The notes beneath the pieces were generated by a model. It was not told the DNA's origin. It did not search any database and was given only the letters and a program-made list of their open reading frames with translations. The translations under genes were made by a program, and so were the position numbers. Below, in pieces: positions 30,256 to 39,119 of a stretch of DNA of 64,000 bases. Each line of letters opens with the position of its first letter. Position 1 is the stretch's first letter. Source of the stretch: Halostella salina (lineage in GTDB: Archaea; Halobacteriota; Halobacteria; Halobacteriales; Natronoarchaeaceae); the NCBI RefSeq assembly GCF_003675855.1, contig NZ_RCIH01000005.1, positions 1 to 64,000 on the forward strand, read 5' to 3'.

Positions 30256-30659
30256 CGGAGCCGCTGGTGTTCGACCTTCATACAGCGGTCCTGCACCACG
30301 TGTAGGCCGGCCGCCTCCGCGCGCTCGGCCGCCTCGTCGTCGCGGATGCCAAGCTGCGTCCAGACGACCTTCGCGTCGTCGCGCTCGACCGCCTGGTCGA
30401 CGATGCCGCTCACCTCCTCGCTCGGCCGGAACACGTTGACGACGTCGATCTCCTCCTCGACTTCGGAGAGCGAGTCGTACGCCCGCTCGCCCAGCACCTC
30501 CTCGGCGAACGGGTTGACCGGCGTCACGTCGTACCCGTGTTCCTGCAGGTATTTCGGGATCTCGTGGGCGTCCTTCCCGGCCGTCCCCGAGCAGCCGACG
30601 ACCGCGATCCGTCGCAGGCCCAGTAACTCACGTAGCTCCGCGTCGCTCTCGACGGGCAT
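30252..30659 (-). CDS. CoA-binding domain protein (YccU-like)
   Basis: The 135-residue protein is a single Rossmann CoA-binding domain. It has RIAVVGCSGTAGKDAHEIPK near residues 18-37, GYDVTPVNPFAEEVLGERAY, VNVFRPSEEVSGIVDQAVE and VWTQLGIRDDEAAERA. YccU-type proteins bind CoA but have no proven reaction. It sits tail-to-tail with the cysteine synthase-like gene. Confidence 0.88.
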   Translation of the reverse strand: MPVESDAELRELLGLRRIAVVGCSGTAGKDAHEIPKYLQEHGYDVTPVNPFAEEVLGERAYDSLSEVEEEIDVVNVFRPSEEVSGIVDQAVERDDAKVVWTQLGIRDDEAAERAEAAGLHVVQDRCMKVEHQRLR

Positions 30660-30699
30660 TGGAGAGAGATCACGGAGCCGGCCGATTAAAGCCTGCTGG

Positions 30700-31335
30700 T
30701 CAGTTCGACGCCGACGGCACGCCGACGGTCGTCACCGACGGCTCGCCGCCGTCGTCCTCCACCTCGATGACGCCGTCGAACAGCTGTTTCAGCGTGTTCA
30801 GGGTCTGTTCCTCGTGTGCCGTCGAATCGAGCACGTACAGCCCCAGCGCCTCCGCGCTCTGGACGCGCCCGGTGAACACGTGGAGGAACCGGAACACCGT
30901 CTGGACGTTCGAGTACATCAACAGCGTCGACACGGAGTGGAGCAACACGCGGTTGCGCTGGATCCCCCGGGTCTCGTAGAACTCCTGAAGGAACTCCGAG
31001 AGCTGGATCCCCAGTCCGGTCATGTCGACCGGCGAGGAGGCGTACTTCACCCGGGGCGTGTTCTCCGCGTTGCCCACACCCCGTTGCTTCGTGACGCAGT
31101 CGACGACGCCGAAGGGTTTGTCGTCCAGGTCGGGCACGAGCCGCTCGTACTCCGTGACGAGCTTGTCCGCGCTGTCTTTCGTCGTGACGACGATCGCACC
31201 GTCCCCCTGTTTGGTTCCCTCGGCGAGTATATCGGTCGCTATCCGCCGCTTTCCGGTCATTGGGGGGCCGGAAACGAGCAGGTTGGTCCCCGGATTCACT
31301 TCGACATCCGGGAGGACAGGAGCCAGATCATACAT
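30700..31335 (-). CDS. RecA/KaiC-like ATPase, haloarchaeal signalling type
   Basis: The 211-residue protein has a Walker A variant (VSGPPMTGKRRIATDIL, near residues 20-37), a central RecA-like sheet (GDGAIVVTTKDSADKLVTEY; RVLLHSVSTLLMYSNVQTVF) and no DNA-binding domain. It matches the RAD55/KaiC-like family that is abundant in haloarchaea and often linked to signalling. Its function is unknown. On the minus strand a TATA-like GTATAAAGC lies well upstream (31405-31415). The ATG at 31333-31335 starts the fold. Confidence 0.75.
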   Translation of the reverse strand: MYDLAPVLPDVEVNPGTNLLVSGPPMTGKRRIATDILAEGTKQGDGAIVVTTKDSADKLVTEYERLVPDLDDKPFGVVDCVTKQRGVGNAENTPRVKYASSPVDMTGLGIQLSEFLQEFYETRGIQRNRVLLHSVSTLLMYSNVQTVFRFLHVFTGRVQSAEALGLYVLDSTAHEEQTLNTLKQLFDGVIEVEDDGGEPSVTTVGVPSASN

Positions 31336-31487
31336 GAGGGATCGTCGTGGAAAGACCAGCACGGATGCGCCCGGCTGTTTTCTGATTAGCTCAACGTGTT
31401 CGTCTGGTATAAAGCTGTACCAAGCGGTCGCATATAGTTTTTGGTTCAAAGTGCAACCCGGGCGTAATAATGAACGCCCGATCGTAC

Positions 31488-32336
31488 TCAGGCCGGGACG
31501 ACCGTCGCCCCGCGGCCGACGACGAAGGCGACGGCGGCGAGAAACATGCCGTACTTGATGTGGGACTGACCGGCTGTCGGGTCGGCGAAGCTCTCGGCGG
31601 CGGCGTACAGCATTATCGCGTCGGCCGGCACCACGACGAGCAGATACGCCACGCCGAACGTCTCCCGGAGGTACGGGACTGGACTGGCGAGCACCGCGAC
31701 GACGAGGACGGCCGTCCCGACCCACAGCGCTCGCCGTTCCCCGACGGCGATCGGAAGCGTGTTCAGCCCCTCCTCGCGGTCGCCGTCCACGTCCTCCACG
31801 TCCTTGATGATCTCGCGGGTCACCGTCGACAGCGCCGCCAGCAGGAACAGGACGACCGTGGCGTCCGGCCGACCGACCGCCGCGCCGCCGAACAGGAACG
31901 TGCTTCCGCCGAGAACGGCCACGACGGCGTTGCCCACGCCGGGCAACCCCTTGAACAGCTTCGTGTAAGCGACCAGCGCCACGAGGTTCACACCGGCGAT
32001 CGCGATCGCCAGCGGCGGCAGGACGACCGCGAGCACGACCGCACCGAGAAACAGCGCGAGGCTGAAGGCCAGCGCCCCCCGCGGCGACACCGCCCCACGC
32101 GGGATCGGTCGGTCGGGGTCGTTGATCGCGTCGATCTCCCGGTCGAAGTAGTCGTTGATCGCGTTGCCCGCCGCCGTCGCGAGCACCGTCGCGCCGACCG
32201 CGGCACCCGTCGGCACCGCCGGCACCGTCAGGCCGACGGCGACGAACGCCCCGACGAACGTCAACGCCCCCGCAGCGACCGCGTTCAGCGGGCGCGTCAG
32301 TTCGACCAACCCACGGGCCCGCCGTCCGACACTCAT
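31488..32336 (-). CDS. UbiA prenyltransferase, digeranylgeranylglyceryl phosphate synthase type
   Basis: The 282-residue integral membrane enzyme has about nine helices and the first Asp-rich motif NDYFDREIDAINDPDRPIPR (near residues 61-80). The second motif is DVEDVDGDREEG near 184-195. UbiA enzymes of this form in archaea add the second geranylgeranyl chain to geranylgeranylglyceryl phosphate, the step that makes the archaeal diether lipid core. A related prenyl transfer cannot be excluded. It is divergent from tRNA-Arg. Confidence 0.88.
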   Translation of the reverse strand: MSVGRRARGLVELTRPLNAVAAGALTFVGAFVAVGLTVPAVPTGAAVGATVLATAAGNAINDYFDREIDAINDPDRPIPRGAVSPRGALAFSLALFLGAVVLAVVLPPLAIAIAGVNLVALVAYTKLFKGLPGVGNAVVAVLGGSTFLFGGAAVGRPDATVVLFLLAALSTVTREIIKDVEDVDGDREEGLNTLPIAVGERRALWVGTAVLVVAVLASPVPYLRETFGVAYLLVVVPADAIMLYAAAESFADPTAGQSHIKYGMFLAAVAFVVGRGATVVPA

Positions 32337-32431
32337 GGCCGTGGTTCCCGACGGCTTGCTAATAAATCGCGCGGTCGTCGACGGGTGAAATCATTGGGTT
32401 TAAACCGCCCGGTCGCCCTCCGATCAACTGC

Positions 32432-32506
32432 GGGCGCTTAGCTCAGTTTGGACAGAGTACTTGGCTTCGGACCAAGCTGTCGCGGGTTCAAATCCTGCAG
32501 CGCCCA
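32432..32506 (+). tRNA. tRNA-Arg, anticodon UCG
   Basis: A full cloverleaf folds. The acceptor stem is GGGCGCT/AGCGCCC and the D arm has GCTC/GAGT. The anticodon arm is CTTGG/CCAAG with loop CTTCGGA, giving anticodon TCG (Arg, CGA codons). The T arm is GCGGG/CCTGC with loop TTCAAAT, and the discriminator is A at 32506. No intron is present and CCA is not encoded. Its 3' end serves as the provirus attachment site and is kept intact by the integration. Confidence 0.97.
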
Positions 32507-32508
32507 TG
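32491..32508 (+). other. left attachment site (attL) in the tRNA 3' end
   Basis: The 18 bases aatcctgcagcgcccatg cover the last 16 bases of tRNA-Arg and two more. They are repeated exactly at 55151-55168 and 55254-55271. Integration therefore rebuilds the tRNA end, as is typical for integrases of archaeal viruses. Confidence 0.93.
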
Positions 32509-32637
32509 TGTAATTAAGTCGCCGCGCATCCACGCGACGGCGGCAGGTTCCTTAAGACACTCACGCGACGACCGACGGTGAGTCCAAGTCGTCGCAACTT
32601 GCACCCCCGGTGCGTCCCGCGGTTCCGGAGAGCCAAC

Positions 32638-33657
32638 ATGGACGCACTCACACCCGACGACGCAGTATCGCTATACTTGGAGGACCGCCGAGCAAACGTG
32701 AGCGACGCGACTATCCGGTCGCACCGCTCGCGCCTCAGTCACTTCTTAGACTGGGTCGAGGAACAGCCGGACATCGAGCACATGAGCGACGTCACAGCTC
32801 AACACTGTCACGAGTACCGGTTGTGGCGGCGAGACGGGCCCGGTGACCCGAACGCAGTGACCATGAAGACGCAGATGGACACGTTCAGGGTCTTTCTCAA
32901 ATGGGCCGAAAGCCGGGGTGCGTGCCCGGAGAACCTGCACGACGCAGTCCTCAGCCCCACCCTGTCGAACGGTGAGAACGCGAAGGAAACGATGCTCGAT
33001 CCCGACGTCGGCGACGCACTCCTCGAACACTTGGAACGGTTCGAGTACGCCAGCCGGGAGCACGTCGTTATGCTACTCATCTGGCGAGGACTACTCAGAC
33101 GCGGCGGTGCGCGAGCGATTGACGTTGGCGACGTCGAACTCTCAGGTGACGACCCGAGAATCCGAGTCCGCCACCGGCCCGACGAGGACACCCCGCTCAA
33201 GAACAAGAACGACGGTGAGCGCACGATCGGCATCAAACCCGAGACCGCGACCGTCATCGAGGATTACATCGAGACAAGCAGGCACGACGTCGAAGCCGAC
33301 GGGCGCGAACCACTACTGACGACCGTGCACGGACGCCCGCACGTGCAGACGCTGCAAGCCGACTGCTACGCCGTCACACGCCCATGCGAGGGACCGACCG
33401 GGGAATGCCCGCACGACCGCGACCCCGGCGCGTGCGACGCCGCACGCGACCGACAGCAAGCCTACGAGTGCCCGAGCTCCCGCGGCCCGCACGACACTAG
33501 AAGGGGAGCGATTACCGCGTGGCTGCAGGCAGACGTCCCCTCAGAAATCACGGGCGCGCGAGCATCGACGTCACCGGATGTCCTCGATGAGCACTACGAC
33601 CAGCGCTCGGAGAGACAGAAGCAACGGCAGCGCCGGAAGTACTTGGACCGAGTGTAA
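32638..33657 (+). CDS. int: tyrosine recombinase (provirus integrase)
   Basis: The 339-residue protein has an N-terminal SAM-like core-binding domain (YLEDRRANVSDATIRSHRSR, residues about 13-32) and a C-terminal catalytic domain. Catalytic residues visible are Arg in RGLLRRGGARAIDV (near 153), the HxxR motif in HDTRRGAITAWLQ (near 284) and Tyr in VLDEHYDQRS (near 318). It lies 131 bases inside the tRNA-Arg junction and points away from the tRNA, so it should be the enzyme that uses the att core. The start at ATG 32638 was chosen because the fold begins at MDALTPDDAV. Confidence 0.93.
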   Translation: MDALTPDDAVSLYLEDRRANVSDATIRSHRSRLSHFLDWVEEQPDIEHMSDVTAQHCHEYRLWRRDGPGDPNAVTMKTQMDTFRVFLKWAESRGACPENLHDAVLSPTLSNGENAKETMLDPDVGDALLEHLERFEYASREHVVMLLIWRGLLRRGGARAIDVGDVELSGDDPRIRVRHRPDEDTPLKNKNDGERTIGIKPETATVIEDYIETSRHDVEADGREPLLTTVHGRPHVQTLQADCYAVTRPCEGPTGECPHDRDPGACDAARDRQQAYECPSSRGPHDTRRGAITAWLQADVPSEITGARASTSPDVLDEHYDQRSERQKQRQRRKYLDRV

Positions 33658-34011
33658 CCGGCGCGCGTAGCTCAGGGTGGCGAGCCAAGGGGGAGTTCGT
33701 GACACACCCCCCTCAAAATTTGTAGTTGTAGTCACACCCACCGGGAGTGTCGAGACAGGCGTGGACCGCGCCGCTGGGCGGTCAAGCCCCACCGGGCGAC
33801 TGACTACCTTTTCACCACGGGTAGATCCCTCAATATCCAACACCATATTCGGGCATTTCGGGGCCGTAACTACCCAGTGACTTACCTAGAGTAACGAGTG
33901 CAGACACAGCGAAAAACTTTATCGCGGGAGCTAACACGCTATTACGATCTCGGGTATCTCCCCACCCGGTAACTCCCCGACCGAAGAACCCGACGTGTAA
34001 CTACCGTCCCC
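33658..34011. other. intergenic region between integrase and resolvase-like gene
   Basis: About 350 bases, AT-richer than the flanks, with no convincing gene. It contains caaaatttgtagttgtagtc at 33713-33732, which resembles the start of the gene-end repeats found later in the element. Several gtaacta-type boxes lie near 33868, 33969 and 33998. An AT-rich aaaaactttatcg lies near 33912, possibly a promoter element for an untraced transcript. Confidence 0.45.
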
Positions 34012-34026
34012 GGTTTTTCCGAGCGA
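34012..34026 (+). promoter_or_regulatory. element promoter motif, copy 1 (variant)
   Basis: GGTTTTTCCGAGCG lies 36 nt (from TTT to ATG) before the 34050 gene. It differs from the element consensus GGTTTATCCGAGCAT at the TATA core and the end. The position fits a TATA box for a nearly leaderless transcript. Confidence 0.6.
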
Positions 34027-34049
34027 ATCGGCGAGTATCACGTGTACCG

Positions 34050-34754
34050 ATGCCCCCAGTAGTCATCCTCGCACGCGGCAACACCCCCGACATCCGGCAG
34101 CAAAGCATCGACCAAATCAAGAACTGGATTGAAACCAACGACGTCCCAGGCATCACCGCCGACACCGTCCAATCGCTGTTCGAATGGACCGAAGAGAACG
34201 CCGCGACCGCCGGCATCAAACAAGACGCCAAGTCATACCTGTACGTCGCCGCAGGCACGGACACCGTTCGGGACAGGCAGGGACCCGACGACCCGGCCGT
34301 GAAAGCGCTGGAACGCGCACGCGACACTGACGGTGCGAGGCTCATAGTAGACACACTCGCAGGACTCCCGGTCGAGGACGTGTTCACGGTCGCGCGCACG
34401 GGTACGGGTACGGACGTGTACGACGCCACGCACGACGTCACGATCACCCCGCCCACGTCAGGCGACGAGTACTCCGTGGCGACGCGACGCGCGATCGAAG
34501 TCCTCGCAGGCACCGCCGAGCACGCGGATGCGCTCCTCGCAGGCATCGAGTGGCAGGGAGGTAGACCGCCGCTTGGGTGCACGAGCGAGGGTGGGCGGCT
34601 CGCACCCGACGTCAACTACGACACGGTGTGTCGAACCCTGCAGCGGGTCGAGGACGGCGACATGAGCAAAACGCGCGCCGCCGACAAACTGTCGTGTGCT
34701 CGCAAGACGATCGACAACGCACTCGATAGGCCCGAGTTGTACCGGCTCGAATAG
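34050..34754 (+). CDS. serine-recombinase-like protein lacking the catalytic serine
   Basis: The 234-residue protein begins VVILARGNTPDIRQQSIDQI, which follows the resolvase pattern (A-R-x-S-T...Q). The position of the nucleophilic serine holds Asn11, while Arg9 is kept. The C-terminal part is a resolvase-type tail with RPPLGCTSEGGRLAPDVNYD and a Hin-like helix-turn-helix (MSKTRAADKLSCARKTIDNA, then LDRPELYRL). It probably binds DNA without cutting it, for example as a regulator or partition factor. It lies just before the GGCAAAACAACC repeats. Confidence 0.65.
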   Translation: MPPVVILARGNTPDIRQQSIDQIKNWIETNDVPGITADTVQSLFEWTEENAATAGIKQDAKSYLYVAAGTDTVRDRQGPDDPAVKALERARDTDGARLIVDTLAGLPVEDVFTVARTGTGTDVYDATHDVTITPPTSGDEYSVATRRAIEVLAGTAEHADALLAGIEWQGGRPPLGCTSEGGRLAPDVNYDTVCRTLQRVEDGDMSKTRAADKLSCARKTIDNALDRPELYRLE

Positions 34755-34780
34755 CGAGAGGACCGACGGTGCAGCCGGCA

Positions 34781-35135
34781 GGCAAAACACCCCCTTTTCG
34801 CCGAAACCGGCCGCGCGAATCCGGAAAGTGCCGATACAGGCGCTGTACCGGGCGATTCACCCCGGCAAAACAACCAAAATCCGGCGTTTACCCCCGTGTT
34901 GTTTTGCCCGATTGCCGCGAGAAGCCTTCTACCGGCCGAAAACAGTAACCCAAAACAACCAAACCGAGTTACCCAATCAAATTCAAACAATCGGGGAGAG
35001 TCATGTTCGTGTTGCAGTCAAGTGCGTGTACCTGTTTTGGTTGAAGCGGTCTCCGGATATCGGTACTCTCAGACGCTCTCGCAAGGATGCAGCAAAACAA
35101 CCGGGGGGTAATCGGCCGAATCTGGTTGTTTTGCC
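34781..35135. repeat. GGCAAAACAACC repeats, candidate replication origin
   Basis: The 12-mer GGCAAAACAACC or its core occurs at 34864-34875 (+), 34898-34908 (-), 34951-34960 (+), 35092-35102 (+) and 35124-35135 (-). A degenerate copy GGCAAAACAC lies at 34781. Two pairs face each other 23-25 bases apart. The region is AT-rich for this genome and has no gene. It lies upstream of the helicase operon, as expected for a replication origin bound by an initiator. Confidence 0.65.
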
Positions 35136-35682
35136 TGCGGGTCGTCGGTCCGTTCGGTGCGGTGCCGTGTGGTGGCGGTGGCCTGTGTCGGTGCCTGCCG
35201 GGTGTGGCTGCAGCTGCGGCGACGGCGGTATGGTCGTGCAGTCAGTCGTCGGCGGCAACTCTCATCGGCGGGTGTGTTCGTGGGTCGATGCGCCGGTCGC
35301 GCGGGCGCTGTGGTATGGTTTTTTGATTCGAGTGTGGTTCCGTTCGGATTCCGCGCGTGCTCCCGCTATCCTTAAGTTAAAGGTAAGGGGTTAGTGTCGA
35401 TGTTTTGCCTACTCGGTACCGTCTGGGATAAATACGAGTTCGTGTGTTTCACGGCCTGTACAGTGCTTTCGGTGTAGTTTTGTAGTTGAATCTAATCCCG
35501 TTCGGATATCCTACTCAGAACCCCCTACGGCAAGTCTTTAAGTGCAACCACGGACAATCATATGGTAAGCTCACTCGGGACACGCACCCCGCTCACTGTG
35601 GTCGATTATCGGCCGCAGAACGTGGGTGCGGGCGCGCCCCAAGCGCGCACGCACCGAGTGGGTGAGTTAAGGTATTCCACCC
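35136..35682. other. long leader with hairpins before the replication operon
   Basis: About 550 bases without a convincing gene. At 35583-35589 and 35624-35630 cgcaccc and gggtgcg form a stem, followed by a gcgcgcccc-aagcgcgc hairpin. Outer sequences taagctcactcgg (35567) and ccgagtgggtgagttaa (35654) are imperfectly complementary. A TATA-like ccttaagttaaagg is near 35380, and a second AT-rich stretch is near 35540. Long structured 5' leader or part of an origin are both possible. Confidence 0.4.
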
Positions 35683-36369
35683 ATGCGACGAAACAACGCA
35701 AACTCAGATAAAACCGAGGGTTTCCCTCAGAAGCCCTTGACCGCATCAGTCGAACTGGACGGTGAAACAATCACGATCGACGCCGCGCACCACGTCGTCA
35801 ACGACGACGCGCAGCTGCTGCACCTTTACCTCGAAGAACGCGCCGGTGGCATCGACGTCACCGTGCCGCTCGCCGACAGCGCGGCGGAGGCGTGGGCGCG
35901 GACCGACGTCGGCCGGGAGGCACTCGGTCTCGATACTGACGACGACGACCAGGACGCGACGGTGACGCCCGGGTCGCAAGTCGAGTACCGCGGTGAGCCG
36001 TGGATGGTCATCGAGACCGGTGCAGACGGCACGCACGCGCTGTTAGACCCGCGATCGGACGCAGCTCGGGACATGTGCCCGACGTCACCCGCGGCAGGTG
36101 ACTGCCCGACAGTCAGTGCGTCAATTGACGAGGTGACTGTCATCGTGCAGAACACCGGCGGCACACCGCTCGCTGCGGACGGTGGTAGCAACGACGAGGA
36201 TGACGACGGTGAGCTCGTTACGGACGGCGGGCGTGACGTGTGCAAGCGCGACGAGTGCGACAAGCCCGTGGACGCGAACCCTTGGTTCGACCCATTTTGC
36301 GGGCGGTACTGTCTCGACGAGTACCACGACCGCGACGCGCTCGATCACTACGACGTGACGGGGTGGTGA
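35683..36369 (+). CDS. acidic protein with C-terminal zinc finger, upstream of the helicase
   Basis: The 228-residue protein has a beta-rich N-terminal half (ASVELDGETITIDAAHHVVN), a middle part with VTPGSQVEYRGEPWMVIETG that looks like a small SH3-type barrel, and an acidic linker. The C-terminal treble-clef-like finger is VCKRDECDKPVDANPWFDPF, then CGRYCLDEY. Its stop overlaps the helicase start (GTGA), so the two are translationally coupled. It may load or accompany the helicase. It has no recognised family. Confidence 0.7.
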   Translation: MRRNNANSDKTEGFPQKPLTASVELDGETITIDAAHHVVNDDAQLLHLYLEERAGGIDVTVPLADSAAEAWARTDVGREALGLDTDDDDQDATVTPGSQVEYRGEPWMVIETGADGTHALLDPRSDAARDMCPTSPAAGDCPTVSASIDEVTVIVQNTGGTPLAADGGSNDEDDDGELVTDGGRDVCKRDECDKPVDANPWFDPFCGRYCLDEYHDRDALDHYDVTGW

Positions 36370-39116
36370 AATTGCCCAGGGACACTAACAACAACGACGA
36401 CGACGCTGCAGACGCACAGGACACCGTCGCGGACGGCGGCACCGTCACCGGGGGTAACAACACTGAGAACGGTGACGAGGCGCTCGAAACCGGCGACGGC
36501 GACTTACTCGCCCAGCTCAACGGGTACTCGGACGAGGAAATCGAGAACGCGGTGGACGTCACCGGAATCGAGATCGACACGCACGTCGATAAGCGATTCA
36601 CGAGCGTTCCCGAGACCACGGACGAGACCGGTGAGGACCGCGACATGCCGCACGACCGTGACGAACTGAAATGGCTCGCCGGTGCAATCGACTCAGGCGC
36701 GAAAGTCACGGTGTGCGTGCGAGTGCTCGATATCCGCGAGTACGATGACGGACACGCAGACGTCATCGTCGCCGACGGTACGGCGGCGACAGCGATTGAG
36801 GTGCCGGCGCAGATGCGGCCGTCAACGGACGAGCAGCCGGACCCGGTGGACCAGTACAGTCCCGGTGACACGGTGCTTATCGAGCGGCTCGATGCCGTGG
36901 AAGTCCGTGGGAACGATTACTACGTGACGCTCCGGCACGGGTTCGACGCCACTGTCGAAGTGTGGGACGAGTGGGACCGGCCCGACCACGTCCCGGTCGG
37001 CGTGACCGTTGACGAGAAGAGCGCGTTAGTGAACGACGCGGAACGGTACGCGTTCGAGAAGACGCACGTCGCGCGTGAGCGTGTGGTCGAAACGATCGTT
37101 GACGAGTTCGAACTGTTGAACCCGAAGGACACCGATGAAATGTGGATGTGGGTCGATGAAACCGCGTGGGAACCCGGCGCGGAAGACGTCGTGAAAGGAG
37201 TGCTGCAGGACGTGTTACCGTCGCAGGCGAACACTCGCGGTGAGCGGAACGAAATCGCCGACCAAGTCAAGCTCGCAACGCAGACGAACGACAACCCGTT
37301 CACACTCGGTCCGCCAGACGACCCGGACCTGAAATGGTGCGTCCCGGTGCAGAACGGACTCATCGACCTGCGGAAGGAACCCGGGCAGGAGCTCATCGAC
37401 CACGCACCGGAGCACTACACGACGCGGCCGGAACTCCTCGATGTGTCGTACGACCCGGACGCGGAGTGCCCGGGCATCATGGAGAACCTGGAGAAGATAG
37501 CGACGGACGAGGCGATGCGGAAGACGATCGAGGAGATGATTGCGAACGTCATCATGCGTAACAACGACTTTCGGAAAACCTACATCAAGGAAGGCGACGA
37601 GCAGACGGGGAAGTCGTTCATCGACAAGCTGGTGAAGTGGTTGGTCGGTGAGGACGGCGTGCAGCACATGGACTTCACGAAGTTCGTGACCGACGACTTC
37701 GAAGCCGACGCCGCGCGGAATTCGTACGCGGTCATCGACGACGACGCATCAGCAAACAAAATCTCGAAAGAACAGTGCTCGGCGTTCAAGAAATTCGTCG
37801 GTAGCGGCGGTGTGCGGACGGGTGCGAAGAACGTGCAGCGCGAGAGCTATGACCCGTTCGCAACGATCATGATTAACGTGAACGACCCGCCGGTGTGGAC
37901 CGGTTGGGACGGGTCGATTAAGAGTCGGCTCATGCCGCTGTTCTTCACGAACCAATTCGTGGCGGACCCGGACCCGGACGACCCGAACCAGCATCAGAAG
38001 CGCAAGGAATCCGAGTTAGAACGCGAGCTGCGCACCGACGAGGAACTCTCGGGCCTGTTGAACGTCGTCATCGAAGCGGCGAACCGGTTGTACGAGACCG
38101 AGGAATGGTCGATCTACGAGAACTACTACGACGAAATGCTGACGCGTGACCAGGAGGAAGCGCACGCGAAGCTCATCCGGAAGTACCGCAATCACGCGGA
38201 CACGACGCGGCGGTTCGCTCGGAAGTTCATGACGCAGACCGATGAAGCGGTGGAAGTGCGGAAAGACGACTGGCACGCGATTTACCGTCGGTACTGTGAC
38301 GACGAAGGGAAGGAACCGCAGGACCCGTCGAAGTTCTGGCAGCAGCTCAGGGACGACGATACGGTGTACATCGAGACGAAGAACCCGTACCAGTCGAAGC
38401 GCGTGACGGTGCACCTCGCACCGACAACGAAAGCGCTCGAATACGCTCCCGCGCCGGTGAAGGACCGCATCAAAGGGCTCGTTGAGACGCCCGGGTTCAA
38501 CACCGGGATTGATGAGACGACGCCGATCGCCGAGCTCCCGCACGGCAGCGATTACGTCACGGTCGAGGGTGAAGTCGTGACGAAGACGCTCGATAAGGAC
38601 CCGCGTGACGGGTCGATGCGGCAGGTCATCGTGTTGGAGGACGACTCGGGCGGTCGGGTGTCGGTGTTGTCGCCGAATGCGACGGATGAGCTCGCCGATG
38701 ACGAGTTGATGGATGCGTTCGACGCGGTGCTGCAGGGTGATACGGTGCGCGTGCACGCGGGTATCACGCTGCGTGACGGTCCGTATATGCGGCTGCAGGC
38801 AGGGTCGTCGTCGGTCGATATCGTTGACCGGCCGGCGGGCCGCGGGTCGGACCCGACTGACGTGACGGACGCCGACGACGGTGACGGTGATGAACGGTCG
38901 CAGGCGGACCGCGTGCAGGGCGTGAAGGACGTCGTCGCGGACCTCGAAGCCGAGCACGACCAGGGTGCGCCGGTCGAGGACGTCATCGACGAACTGCAGG
39001 AGCGCGCCGGGATGGATGCGGATCAGGCGGAGCACCAGATCGAGAAACTCAGGCAGAAAGGTGCCGTGTACGAGCCCGCGGACGGTCGGCTCCGGATGAC
39101 CGGAGGTGAGTCATAG
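36366..39116 (+). CDS. SF3 (D5-like) replication helicase with OB folds and MCM-like winged helix
   Basis: The protein, 916 residues from GTG 36366, is the likely replication protein of the element. After an acidic start it has an OB-fold-like region (about 110-185), a D5_N-type helical region (VDETAWEPGAEDVVKGVLQD), and an SF3 ATPase. Walker A is GDEQTGKSF near 410, Walker B AVIDDDAS near 457, motif C IMINVNDPP near 500, with an arginine in SRLMPLFF. A second OB fold lies near 728-820. The last 65 residues (VIDELQERAGMDADQAEHQI, then LRQKGAVYEP) resemble the MCM C-terminal winged helix. No primase motif is visible. GTG 36366 is preferred because it overlaps the upstream stop. Confidence 0.85.
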   Translation: MKLPRDTNNNDDDAADAQDTVADGGTVTGGNNTENGDEALETGDGDLLAQLNGYSDEEIENAVDVTGIEIDTHVDKRFTSVPETTDETGEDRDMPHDRDELKWLAGAIDSGAKVTVCVRVLDIREYDDGHADVIVADGTAATAIEVPAQMRPSTDEQPDPVDQYSPGDTVLIERLDAVEVRGNDYYVTLRHGFDATVEVWDEWDRPDHVPVGVTVDEKSALVNDAERYAFEKTHVARERVVETIVDEFELLNPKDTDEMWMWVDETAWEPGAEDVVKGVLQDVLPSQANTRGERNEIADQVKLATQTNDNPFTLGPPDDPDLKWCVPVQNGLIDLRKEPGQELIDHAPEHYTTRPELLDVSYDPDAECPGIMENLEKIATDEAMRKTIEEMIANVIMRNNDFRKTYIKEGDEQTGKSFIDKLVKWLVGEDGVQHMDFTKFVTDDFEADAARNSYAVIDDDASANKISKEQCSAFKKFVGSGGVRTGAKNVQRESYDPFATIMINVNDPPVWTGWDGSIKSRLMPLFFTNQFVADPDPDDPNQHQKRKESELERELRTDEELSGLLNVVIEAANRLYETEEWSIYENYYDEMLTRDQEEAHAKLIRKYRNHADTTRRFARKFMTQTDEAVEVRKDDWHAIYRRYCDDEGKEPQDPSKFWQQLRDDDTVYIETKNPYQSKRVTVHLAPTTKALEYAPAPVKDRIKGLVETPGFNTGIDETTPIAELPHGSDYVTVEGEVVTKTLDKDPRDGSMRQVIVLEDDSGGRVSVLSPNATDELADDELMDAFDAVLQGDTVRVHAGITLRDGPYMRLQAGSSSVDIVDRPAGRGSDPTDVTDADDGDGDERSQADRVQGVKDVVADLEAEHDQGAPVEDVIDELQERAGMDADQAEHQIEKLRQKGAVYEPADGRLRMTGGES

Positions 39117-39119
39117 ACG

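Noticed and set aside
34696-35394. Long open frame over the repeat region before the helicase
   Set aside because: It overlaps the end of the resolvase-like gene, reads through the GGCAAAACAACC repeats and has no protein-like composition.
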